The translations under genes were made by a program, and so were the position numbers. Positions 1 through 11,800 of a stretch of DNA of 64,000 nucleotides are shown piece after piece. The notes beneath the pieces are model-generated. The model had not been told where the DNA came from. It saw nothing but the letters and a program-made list of their open reading frames with translations, and ran no database searches. The DNA comes from Campylorhamphus procurvoides (Eukaryota > Chordata > Aves > Passeriformes > Dendrocolaptidae). The stretch's first letter is position 1; each line of letters starts with the position of its first letter. The DNA is taken from positions 504,098 through 568,097 of the forward strand of contig WBMV01007810.1 in NCBI GenBank assembly GCA_013396655.1, in the 5' to 3' direction.

Positions 1-3000
1 TGTCAATCAGTGCAGGTTGAAACAGAGGGGATGTATTTCTCATTTTTTGGTAATTGCAAGACATTTTGCAAATACATGTTGTTGAAATATAAATCAACTT
101 TAAAGCAGCATAGATGTCAAGTAAATTGTTACACAATAACGGGCAAAATATAAGAAGCCACTGAGGTTTCCCTGTACTGGGGACAGTTTGAAATACTGAA
201 AATAGTACTGCGGAAAAAAATACTTCAAAAATAATTTTTTATTATGGAAAGGAGAATATGGTTTTGAAACTGAACTCAACCAGATGTGAAATCCACTGTA
301 TCACTCTTAAATGCCTTTCATTATTGTCTGACGTGGTAGAACTTGATTACCAACAACCCCACAGTACACAATATCTGAAAAGCCCGTGGTCTAAAGTTAG
401 TTTGTTAAAGCAGAAAAAACCTTTGAAAACAACTATGTAGGCTGATGCCTGCAGTCTTGAATACATGAGGACTTAAAAAATCACATGGTGTGGCAAAACT
501 CATAGATTTTTTTTTAAATATTTGCTGAAACAGAAGCCCAAATAGTGATGCCAGGAGAAAGTTCAACTAAGAAACTCCTGCACTAAACATATAGTGCCCT
601 GTTTCAGGCCTCAAACACCCTCGAAAGAGCAGCAAAAGTAATCTAACCAGCTGCAATTGCACAGGACTAAAATGAAACAGCTCCCACTGAAGTAACACAC
701 ATGAGTCACTGAAGTCTTCATAACTCATCTGATCTATAAGAGATTGAAATAACTCTCTTTCACAGCAACCACTGCAAAGTAGATAGCACAGGGATGAAGG
801 AATGTGCAACATCCACCCTGTAAGAAACAGATGGGTAACCATGCTCCACAACAGCTGCAATCTCTTAATTTCAAGGGAAATATAAGCAGGAGCAAATTGC
901 AGTCATCTCCATTTCAGTGTGCATGGTTTTTTGTTGGTTTTGTTTGTATGTTCATTTTAAATTACCCAACCATAGAACACTTACACAGCGAGCTGCTGAA
1001 GAGCATCCAGGCCCTGCTGAGCCCTCCATCTTCGAGGTGTAAATGCAGGCACTGGATCTTTGCCCTTGAAGCACAAACTGCAGGCTGGGAAATGAATCAA
1101 TCCAGTAGCCATATTTCTGAATATCAGTCCTTTACCTAGTGTTTGTGTGGACAGAAAGAAGAGAGGCAGTAATTCAGCTATTTCAAAAGGCATTTCATCC
1201 TGCTGTGATTTACAGGACTGCACATTTGGGATGGGGAAAGAAGGCAGCACACGTATGCTAATGATGTCAGCTGGTTAGATGGTGCTCCTCAAGATGTGGA
1301 GCATACCAGACTAACAGCAGATGCACAGATTTGTCTTCCGGCTGTTTTCCAGTGCTAAACTCACACTTAAAATGGAAGGGTCTAACAGTTTGTTACATAA
1401 AGAAGTTAGTGTGCAGTAACTGTGAATGTGCAGCAATGTGAACTTCTAGCACATTACCCCACGTAACTCCCTCCTATTTCTAGTGCTCTAGAAATTAAGT
1501 AACATATTCCACTTTCAGAGTAAAGTTACATTATTTTATACTGTAACAATTTTAGCATTTGTTAAAAATATCTTAAGGGGAGCTAGCACAGAAAAATGAT
1601 CACACTGAAAATCTACACCCTTCCTTTTAAGCACTAATTTCCCTGGGTAGATATGCCTTAAATCGCTAAATTTATGGCTGCCAATAAATCTTTGCAATTG
1701 TGACTCAAGTGATGTAGCTATACTGGCTTGAGCTTCTGTAAAGACTGAAATCAGAATTGAATTGTGAGCCACCCCCTTCATTTCAGCAGGTGCTAACTCA
1801 GGTGCATATAGGGTAGTGGCGACTTTTCGAGTGCACTAACTCACCAGATTCTAAGACAGTGTCAGCTGATGCAGATCTAGGCACCCTACCATGAGCAGCT
1901 GCTTGCTGTGCATCAGACTGCATTTTGTTTCATTTCTCTTCAAAGGGAGTCCAAATTTTGAGAATTTGGAATACCCTGTCAACTACTATTACCACAACCT
2001 CTGCCCATCCCAATTTGTGAAGCTATGGATTAAGGTTCCAAATTTTGAATCGCAAATTATGTACTCACTGATTCATTTTAAAACGCGGTTTGTGCAAGTT
2101 GGAGTCTGCCACCATATCCATCCACACCATTACACCTATGACGTGGCAGCTTCAGTGACACTATGCCTGCTTACTCTGTCTGGCCTGAACTGCTTTCACA
2201 GCCATATCATAGCAAGGATCTCTCTGATGACAGGCAGTGTTCCCAGTTCCATGTGTATGTCTCTTCACAGAGAGACAGACAAATACATGGTTTTTTTCAT
2301 GCACATATAAGAAAGAGTCTGAGATAATGGAGCAAGAGACATCTGAAAACGTTCTTCAGAAACATGTTCCTTGACTCCATTGTTGGAAAGCTGCTCTGGG
2401 ATTTTCTCCTCACAGTGGAGTTTGAATTCAGAGTATCTGCCTTGCAGCCTCAGACAAATGCATAGCTTCAGGAGGCCTCTTTTGTTTGAAATTCAGTTCA
2501 TTGTGCAATTGTACCAAGTTTGTTTTCCTTTGGCACTCTACCCATATGCAGCCTGTCCAGATATCAATCACTGCTGCATAAACATGTGACTGCAGCTCCC
2601 ACAGACATGTCCTAGCTGGCTTTAAACTAGCTAGGGGGAATACTGATAACAGAGGAGCAAATGAAGTGGGGAGCTAAGCATGGGCTGTCTAACTAAGGGC
2701 TCAGCTAGGAAGTTAAACTGTATTAATCCAGTTTAAAGAATTAGGATGGATGCCCAGTCTTTACAGACTGCTTAGCTGTTGCTATCTATTTCATTTTAGT
2801 CTATGCTTTGTTGATCCATAGTGTAAGTATACCCCCAGGTAAGCGAGGAGGCACTGTGTGAAATAACACATTTTAACAGCTCTGCCTGGACAACAGCCCA
2901 ACAACTGTCCAGCTATTTTACTAGATCTAAATAATGTGTACCACCTAGTTAACAGCATTTGGAGATAGTCTATTACAAATACTGACACACAATTTAGGAA

Positions 3001-3719
3001 ATTACTCAGAACATGAAACTGGGTATTTCTAGGCTGCTGTTACTGACTCATCCTAGGTCAGCAAACATGGTTACTTCCTGTGTTGTCTCATTTTAGATAA
3101 AACTGCTTCCTTTGCTTTGTGTTTTGCTGTATTAAGGGAGCAGCTCAGAGACAGAGTTTCTACCCATATGTATGCACACACATTAAAATACAAGGTGCAC
3201 GTGAGCTCTCTTTGGCCAACACCTACCACTTTATCACCAACAAGTTGAGTGTGGGCATTGACTTTGAATGGTCCTTCTCACTTGACAGTGTGTACAGAGG
3301 GCCTGAAAGGTAAGCAAACAAATAAAAGTAGTTACATATTTGAGGAATCAGCACAAATGATCAGGCTATGCTTCCCTCTTTAAAGTCCATCCATAAGACA
3401 GTGTAAAATAAACTAGGAAATAAAAAAACTGATATACATGTCTCTGTATCAAAGATATTCCACCACCACACAAATGAGCCTCAGAGTTGAAGTCCTACTG
3501 TTCCATGGAACATGCATGTGAAAAATCTAGAAGAAAAATCTACTCTGGAAGCCCTGCCAACTTAAACAGAAAACGTGAAGACCTGAAACATTAAAAGGAA
3601 AGCACAGTGCAATGGCAATCAGTGGAAATACCATGTACATGATGCTTCCCTTTGGGATACCGCGTTGGTTTTGCTCCAAGCTCGCACATGTTTCATGGCC
3701 AAGCCTTTTCCCGTAGCTT
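1..3719. other. No gene recognised; AT-rich intergenic sequence
   Basis: Short open frames only, none resembling a known family. CFAP91, the next gene beyond COX17 in human, was looked for on the minus strand and not seen. It may lie further left. Confidence 0.6.
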
Positions 3720-4110
3720 CATTACTGCCGCCAGCCCCATCACCTTCCCGGCCCCAGCCCTGTCCTCCCTGCCGAGCTCCCCGGGCAGCACCACCTCTTC
3801 CCGACCCGCACACAACGCGGGCCCCACCGCCTCGGAAGGTGTCGGGCTCTGCCCGGCCGGCAGCCCGGCCCCTGCCCCGAGCGGGGCTCGCACGACGGCT
3901 GTTCCCGTGGCTGTTCCCATGACCACGGCTGTTCCCGTGGCCGTGGCTGTTCCCATGGCCACGGCCGCGGCCGGGCGGGGCCGGGGATGTCCCGCCTCTG
4001 CGGCAGGAGGTTGGTGCGGGGCGGCTGCTCCCGGGATGGGAGCTGTTTATGACCGGCTGCGGGGGTATCCGTGACCTCTGGGTCAGGGCTTTGCCCCGCC
4101 GCTCTCGGCG
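3720..4110. promoter_or_regulatory. CpG-rich patch beside the minisatellite
   Basis: High CpG density. It includes a short tandem array of GGCTGTTCCCGTGG-like units (about 3897-3966), and within it a perfect 9-base stem with 10-base loop (3939-3947 with 3958-3966). It may be a CpG island of an unseen transcript or a repeat-derived GC patch. No exon was recognised in it. Confidence 0.4.
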
Positions 4111-4111
4111 T

Positions 4112-4375
4112 GCGGCTGCTCCTGCCCCCTGCAGCTCCCCCTGCCCCCTGCAGCATCCCTGTTCCCCCTGCAGCATCCCGTACCCCTGCAGCATCCCGTA
4201 CCCCTGCAGCATCCCGGTTCCCCCTACAGCATCCCCTTCCCCCTGCAGCATCCCGGCTCCCCTTCAGCATCCCCGTTCCCCCTTCAGTTCCCCGTTCCCC
4301 TTCAGCTCCTGTTCCCACTACAGCATCCCGTTCCCCCTGCAGCTCCCCGTGCCGCCGTTCCCTCTTTCCGCAGAG
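4112..4375. repeat. GC-rich minisatellite, unit about 19-22 bases
   Basis: Roughly a dozen imperfect copies of a unit like CCCCTGCAGCATCCCGTTC, some with CAGCTCC or TTCAGC variants. It lies directly downstream of a CpG-rich stretch. It generates long open frames on both strands that are composition artefacts. Confidence 0.85.
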
Positions 4376-4624
4376 CCCCAAGCCCACCCGCACCCATCTT
4401 GTGCCGCCTCCGGCTGAGCGGCGCTGGCGTTGGGATTTGGCTGTATATTGAGGAGGACGGGGCACGGTGGACAGGGGGAAAGGGAGGACATACCTATTTT
4501 AGCTTTTCAACAGCTGCTGCTGAAGTTGGTTTATGTGATTCTCCTCTGGGCTCTCGCTTAGTGCTTAAGAAATCTGGTATAGCAGTTACATTTAAGAACA
4601 GGATCCAAGCCTGGATAGTCTTAA

Positions 4625-5178
4625 TCCTGGTTCTGCCTGGTATGACTTAAAGTTCTGCAGTGGTGAAAGTGAGTCCAGAGAAGGGCAGCGAAGATGGTGA
4701 AGGGTCTGGAGCACAAATCGGCTGAGGGAGCTGGGGGTGTTTAGCTTAGAAAAGGAGGCTCAGAGGCGACCTTTTCACTCTCTGCTACTACCTGAAAGGG
4801 AGTTGTAGCCAGGTGGGAATTGGTTTCTTCTCCCGGGCAACCAGTGACAGAACAAGAGGACACAGTCTTAAGCTGTGCCGGGGAGGTGTAGGCTGGATAT
4901 TAGGAGGAATTTCTTCACAAAAGGGTGATTAGACATTAGAACAGACTGCCCAGGGAAGTAGTGGAGCCACTGACCCTGGAGGTGGCACTTAGTGCCCTGG
5001 TCTGGTTGACGTGGTGTTGTCCAGTCACATGTTGGACTTGATGACCTCAGAGGTCTTTTCCAATCGAACTGATTTTGTGAAAATAGGCTTGGTATTTACC
5101 ATCCAGAGGGGCTGCAGGTATTTTTGCATCTGTAAAGCAACTGGAGAGGCCTGTACAAAGCATTACAAATAAACATCA
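4625..5178. repeat. Duplicated segment, copy 1
   Basis: 554 bases repeated at 5261-5814 with a single difference seen (A at 4677 against G at 5313). It contains a CR1 fragment. Confidence 0.95.
4665..5085 (+). mobile_element. CR1 LINE 3' fragment
   Basis: Matches the 3' part of avian CR1: GAGTCCAGAGAAGGGC, AGGAATTTCTTCAC, GCCCAGGGAAGTAGTGGAG and the terminal TTGGACTTGATGACCTCAGA leading to a TTTTGTGA-like end. It is truncated at 5' and old, with many differences from a typical copy. Confidence 0.9.
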
Positions 5179-5260
5179 NGCGGCTGCTCCTGCCCCCTGC
5201 AGCTCCCCCTGCCCCCTGCAGCATCCCTGTTCCCCCTGCAGCATCCCGTACCCCTGCAGN
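5179..5260. other. N-bounded assembly join with 80-base minisatellite piece
   Basis: Single Ns at 5179 and 5260 enclose 80 bases identical to 4112-4191. With the flanking 554-base duplication this looks like contig ends joined without merging over a collapsed minisatellite. Confidence 0.9.
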
Positions 5261-5814
5261 TCCTGGTTCTGCCTGGTATGACTTAAAGTTCTGCAGTGGT
5301 GAAAGTGAGTCCGGAGAAGGGCAGCGAAGATGGTGAAGGGTCTGGAGCACAAATCGGCTGAGGGAGCTGGGGGTGTTTAGCTTAGAAAAGGAGGCTCAGA
5401 GGCGACCTTTTCACTCTCTGCTACTACCTGAAAGGGAGTTGTAGCCAGGTGGGAATTGGTTTCTTCTCCCGGGCAACCAGTGACAGAACAAGAGGACACA
5501 GTCTTAAGCTGTGCCGGGGAGGTGTAGGCTGGATATTAGGAGGAATTTCTTCACAAAAGGGTGATTAGACATTAGAACAGACTGCCCAGGGAAGTAGTGG
5601 AGCCACTGACCCTGGAGGTGGCACTTAGTGCCCTGGTCTGGTTGACGTGGTGTTGTCCAGTCACATGTTGGACTTGATGACCTCAGAGGTCTTTTCCAAT
5701 CGAACTGATTTTGTGAAAATAGGCTTGGTATTTACCATCCAGAGGGGCTGCAGGTATTTTTGCATCTGTAAAGCAACTGGAGAGGCCTGTACAAAGCATT
5801 ACAAATAAACATCA
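5261..5814. repeat. Duplicated segment, copy 2
   Basis: Near-identical copy of 4625-5178 beginning immediately after an N at 5260. See copy 1 and the N-bounded piece between them. Confidence 0.95.
5301..5721 (+). mobile_element. CR1 LINE 3' fragment (duplicate of previous)
   Basis: Same element as at 4665-5085, repeated by the 554-base duplication. Probably not an independent insertion. Confidence 0.88.
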
Positions 5815-8800
5815 CGCTTTGCAAAACATTGCTGTTACCAAAAGGAGGAGGCCATCCCCTTCTATGAAAAACAGTTGGAAACTTATTCATGATTCATGTG
5901 AAAACCAAAAAGGGCTAATGCTTTTGTGGGAGTTAAGGAGAAAGTCACTTTTTGATAGAGTTGCCAAGCATTTCTCGTGATCAAATTCAGTTTTCCTTTC
6001 TTGTATCTCATTTCATTAAAACTCCATGACTTCCATGCTGAAATTTTTCCATTCAGAACATCTGCCTTGAGGTAATGAGGTGTGTAAACTGTACTTTGGC
6101 CAAAAAATTATTCTTTGTTCGCTCCACCCTCTCACATTTTTCCACTTCAAGGTTTTCAGAGATGACTGGATGCAGGTGGTCTGGACATTTTTTTTCTCAT
6201 GTGGAAAGGAACCAGATGGAAACCAAGTTGAGAAGGAACAATGGAACAATTAAAAGGGTTTTTGACAGTACTACAAAATGCCAGGGCATGGCCTAGCAGA
6301 TAAGTACTCTCTGGAGTCGTGGCAAACCAAAAAGCTGCACTCCCAACTGCATTAAACTGGATTAAATGTAAGATGTTGCCACCTTTTTCCTTGTTCACTG
6401 TCAGCTGCCTGGCCCCACTGCCTCTGATCTGTTGGCAGCTAAAAGACTATGTAGGGAATCAGCCCAGGAGAATGATGTGGCTGAAAACTAATCTGTCAGA
6501 AAACAGGAGTTTTCAGGTCACTGCATAGCTCCCTGAAGACTACTACTCACTCATGGGAGGTTACAGGTATATGTGGCTGGCTGAGCTAAAAAACTCAAGG
6601 TTCAGGTTCATGGAACTTAGATTAGAGTGTGTGCATGTAAAATATTGGCTAATTTTTAACTAATATTTCTAAGAGATCTATGAACTACAGATGTGGACAG
6701 TGGACAGCCTTACAAGTGTTGAAAGTTGTGTTATTACTATCCCGAATGTTCTTTGCATGAAATCTTCATATTCCTGTTGACCTGAAGCTGTGTGAAACCT
6801 GGCCAGCCCCTTGGCACACTGGTGTATGCTGTGGAATACACTGCAATGCCAAAGTGGTGAGGTTTGGTTTGAATCAGGCTTTTTTATTCACTTATTTTTA
6901 ATGTAGATCAGCCATTTCTAAAGAAAAAGATCCCAAAACACAAAAGACTGAGAAAATGTTTGATCTCAGGCATTAAACTTTGGCAACTTTGTCTCTGACC
7001 AGCACTTTGGAAAATGGACTCAAAACTTATCTGGCATGTTAGTCTGGCTGTGTCAGGGAGATATCCTGTTGCTCTGGTGAAAGTGAGCTGAAGGCAACTA
7101 AACTGTAAGCAATCAAAAAAGATTCCTGTTTCCTAAAAAAGAACTTGATTGATGGGCTTTCTCCTCAGACCTGTGAGCCATAGGATTGGGTGGGTTTTGT
7201 TGTTTGGTTTTTTTACTTTTTCATTAATTACTTTTCCAGAACAAGATGGGCAGCTGAGCTGAGGTACTGTCTATCTGATTACTTTTTTTATAGCCACTTG
7301 GCTCTAGGGGCCACCAAGTGCTCAGATGTATGAGTAAACTCTCCACGCCCTTGTGAGTTACTGCTGAATTAAGTTGGCCAGTGCTTAGCATGTTGCAAAA
7401 CTGCAGAAAAGTGCACTACTTTAGTTGCCTGTGACAGAGGCTGAGCCAAATCCATTTTACCTCACATTAACCTTGAGATAAGATGGTGTAATTTGCTGCA
7501 AGATGAATTACTGCTCCTCTGTTTATGGACTTGTTACGCTGTGATGACTTGCTGATGTGTTTGAACTGTAAAATCAGACAAAGAGAAGTAGAAAATTTAG
7601 GCAAGGAGGGTAGAATTAGACACTACTTGAGAGCAGAATAGTAGCTGGACAAAGAGAAGCCGGATTTGACATGAAAGTGTGATTTTATAAGAGAAACTTG
7701 GCTGGCTGAGCAAAATAAAATTAGTAGGAGGGTGTGGTGGTAGAGACACCCCAGTGTGTGGCGGGGAGGTGGGAGAGGCAGGTTGAGCAGCCAGCAGAGC
7801 AGAACTGGAGTGGTCTGGACAAGAAAATGGGAGACCTAGGTGAGGAGCTGAAAAAAAGGGGAAGGGTGTGGAAAGACAGAATTACAGAAGGTATGGCAAA
7901 GAAGTTGAGCTAAACAGATGATGAATCTCTCTGTTTTCCTTGTGTCCTCTAAAGCCTGGGTGGGAACTGGGTTTCTTGAATGTAAATTTTCCTCTGCAAT
8001 CCACGAGGATCTGTGACACCCCTGGCAAGATGTCATCCATCTAGCTTTAAGCTTCATTAGATAGATGGTCCCCTTCTGCTGTTAGCAGGTGTTAAATGAC
8101 AGCACTGTTGTGGTGCTGGATGCATGTGATGCTTCGTGGTGGCGTTTTTATAGTTATTAAAAAAAAGCTAAGTTACTGGCAACACAGTTATAGCATTTAA
8201 AGCACTGTTGAAGCTCTGATTACAGGAAATTCGCAAAGTAATGTATTTCAAATTAGTAATCGTCAGTGTGCCGTTTCCCGGTTTTGCCACAGGATGTCAC
8301 AATTCCTCCATGTATGGTCTGGTCCATTACAGGCTCTAACCTGGGTGCTACCAGCTCAGCTCTTGTATTGAAATGTTAAAGGATATAAAATTAATTCGGC
8401 CGTTGGACCCATCCAAGGTAATCCCTAATTTCCATTCCTTGTCCAATCTGCCCATGATTTACTAACTGTGAATAATAAGCACCTTTTTCCAGGTGTGTGG
8501 TTCAAAAGAAGCAGGAAGCAGCAGCACAAGGCTGCAGTCAATGTGGTTGCTAGGTTTTTCATCAGAAGAAGGGAGCCTTCCTTCCAGCCCACAAGAAGAG
8601 ATGGTCTAGCAGAGTGAAGCAAAAGGGTGGAGGAGGAAGACATGGTTGCTATTCCCAGCAGAAAACAGGTAAGTGTCAAAAAGATGTGAGAAGCCAGATG
8701 CTGTGACAGACTGACTGTGGATTGAGACCTTATCTCTGTGCTGACTTTTGGCTACAGTAAGGCATTATATCCGCTATGAAATACCTCACTTATAAACTTG

Positions 8801-11800
8801 CAACAACCTTTGTAAAAATGGCCTTCGAGTACTGACTGTGGTAAATGGAACTTTGCTAAGGTGAAGTCTGTGGTTAATTTGTGCCAGAGCTGTGGTAAGA
8901 GAGGCATCTTCTGATACAGCTGCTGAAATGGAAAAAAAACCCCATAAAGTCTTTGTAGGAGACTTGTTCTCACTTGCCCTCTTTTTCTTAATATGACTGT
9001 TAGCACATTTCCTGTACTAAACACAATATATAGGTGAGGATAGCCTAAAAAGTCAAAAGTTCAAAGAAAATGTCGCAGTACTGTGTAATCACAGTTAAAA
9101 GATTCACTTCAAAGTCTGCAGAAAGACTTCTGTAATGGTTTTGGTTAACATTTAAAAAATGGAAAAAAAACCCAAGAAGGTGGAATTAAGCACATTTTCA
9201 GACTATGGTTCAGAGGGGGAAAAAACCCCCAGTTCATTACAAACCCCTAATTTTTAGCAATATTTCAGGCATTCTGTGAAGGACACTCATATACTTAATT
9301 TCACTTGGATGGATCAGCTTTGGATGCGATTCCTAAAGAACAAAGATGACATTTGGATTATTTGACGGGCTGTAGTCAGGCATGTTGTCTCACCTCAGCA
9401 GGAAAAGTACCTTGGATTGAACTCCTTAGGAAACAAGTGAATTCCTGGTGTCCTCACTCCTTTCATGTAATATTCAGAGGAATAAATGTCAATACCATCA
9501 TGCTTGCTTGCAGGTTTCAAGTTTCAGTGTGTTAAGACACTTCTGGGGAGTGAATGTTTGTGCTTGCCCAATCTGAAGGGAGCATCAGGGACTCTTGATT
9601 TTCTCTGACTATTTTAGCCACTCCCTTTGTGGAAATTAAATATCTGGACAGAAGTGCTATGGAGATTCATTTCAGCTTGTTATTTTGATAAATACACTTC
9701 CACAGAGTACACTCCTATGTACTCTTAAACAATTAGTGATACATAATCTTAACCCCATCTATTAAAGCTCTCCAGAAAACATTTACTTATCATCCTTTAA
9801 TTGCAATCCCCCAAATGAAGGTCAGGTGAGGGCTAGCACATATCCAAGGGCCTGGGGGTGGCCTCCCAGAAATAAAAAAGTGAGAAAGCAGTGACAGGAC
9901 ACTCAGTCCATTGGAATTAAAAAGCTAGAACTGGATGTGGGCTCAAGAGAGCCCATTCAAAGATTGGGGAAGGATGCAGAAGTATCACTTCCCTCATGTA
10001 ACAAAACAAAGTCTGTGCTCTCTTCAGTCTTCAGAGTTCCCCTATCTTTCCCCTGGGTGTTTGCCTGCACCCACGTAGTTCTTCCCACAACACTTCCCAG
10101 TCTCAAATGGTGGAGACTGAATAGAACACAGTACAAGATCTAGAGCACATCACTGGTGTCTTGATATATCAATGGTGAGAACTTGGTAAGAACTCAGCAT
10201 CTAGCATGTTGATCTGGAAACATCCTCTCTTTGATCATTAGTCTTTGGATGGACAACTAGGAGAACCAGACCTTGAAGAATCTATTCTGGGTTTTAAATA
10301 AGGGACTGGCATAGTTAATGATGTGCCTAGTCCAGACAGGATGCGTTGAGTAAAATTTAGTGTTGCACAGAGTAAGTACCAACCTAAGACAGTATTTGGA
10401 TAAAATACAGCACAGCATATTAAAAACCAGGGCAAAATAGTCAGGATATGGGCTTGAGCTGAATGTTCAGATGAAATTTTCTGCCGTGTAGATGGCATGT
10501 GTTCCCATGTCGCTTTTTTTTAAAAGTAATTGTACTCCAAATACATAATGTATTTAGGAAGATGTCAATGTCAATAAAAATCTCTTGAGAATCCCTCCAC
10601 TTGCATATGGAGATGTCCTAATGCTTCTTAAAATGACTGTTAAGCACTTGATTGTCCAGTCCCATTGATTTTTGGTGTGAACAAGGATTCTAAAGATCTC
10701 CTTGAGAATGAGATCAGCAAGAAGAAAAGCAGAAGAAAACAAGTGCAAATGAAATAGGTGTTCAAAGCTGAAACCTAATGTGACCACTGATGTGAAAGAA
10801 ATGGTTTGAGAGTGACTGCATTTTCTACATTATTTAATAAGTTGGTGAAAAACAGCTGTGGGGGCTCTAAATGGATTCAGAAGATACATGATGTTGCAGG
10901 CTCTTTACAGGCAACTTGCAGCACTGCACAGCATATGCCTTGATGCAATATTTAAAAGGAGCGAGATGCTGGAATATGAGTACATAGAAATATGCAGCTG
11001 AAATCAGTGACATCTCAAATATGGAATGAGTCATGTATTTGTACATGACTTACAGGCTTCCAGTTAGCTTCCGCAATTCATTGAGAATTTTAAACTATTT
11101 TCTATAGTGGAGCTTCACATTTCACAAAATATGATTGTGAGAGACTTGAACAGATTCAAACAAACCAGATTTGTCACTGACACAGCCATCAAAATGGCAT
11201 TCCACCCAGCAGAGTGAAAATTTTTAATAGCAGCAACACTTTGGGGGGAAAAAATGGACAAATGGAGTGCAAAAGAAATAGACCTACAGTATTGCTGCTT
11301 CTCAATTGATTGACACCTCAGTATCATTCACTGGTGTTGCAAAAACCTTCCCTGGTTTGCAGCAGAACTGATCAAGGTCAGAATTTTGTATTATAGAGGA
11401 TTTTACGGAACTAGAATGAGATGTTTTTCTTCAATGCACAGGCAAGTGGACTTGGATTCTAAACGAGGTTTCCTGGGATGCGTAATAGACCTTAAGCAGC
11501 ATTTGATTTTTGTGGGGTGACTAAGTGGAGACCGTCTTTGCATGCATGTGTGAGAAAAAGTGGTAGTACATATTAACAGTGGCTCAGCTGTCTGATTCTG
11601 ATCAGTTCTGACAATTCATAAGAATGGAAGAGGTTTCCTCTTTGGAAAGAACTATATAGGCAGCTGCCTTTGTTAACTCTGCAATGGAGGGAAAAAAATC
11701 CATAGCAAAATTTCTCCTGGCTGACTAGTGTGTATCTTTCTCATGCCCAAGCACTTTTAATCCTGTGCTATTTTTTTCTTATTTTTACATGGAAACAGAG

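Noticed and set aside
3137..3309. Open segment followed by a gtaagc donor and preceded by a T-rich stretch, resembling an exon
   Set aside because: The peptide matches no family I know, there is no partner exon, and a single good donor occurs often by chance.
3619..4465. Several long frames on both strands over the minisatellite
   Set aside because: They are repetitive translations of a GC-rich tandem repeat and continue equally on opposite strands and in different frames.
4625..5814. Real segmental tandem duplication of a CR1-containing unit
   Set aside because: The single Ns at both joins and the repeated minisatellite piece make an assembly error more likely; kept as a finding about assembly quality.
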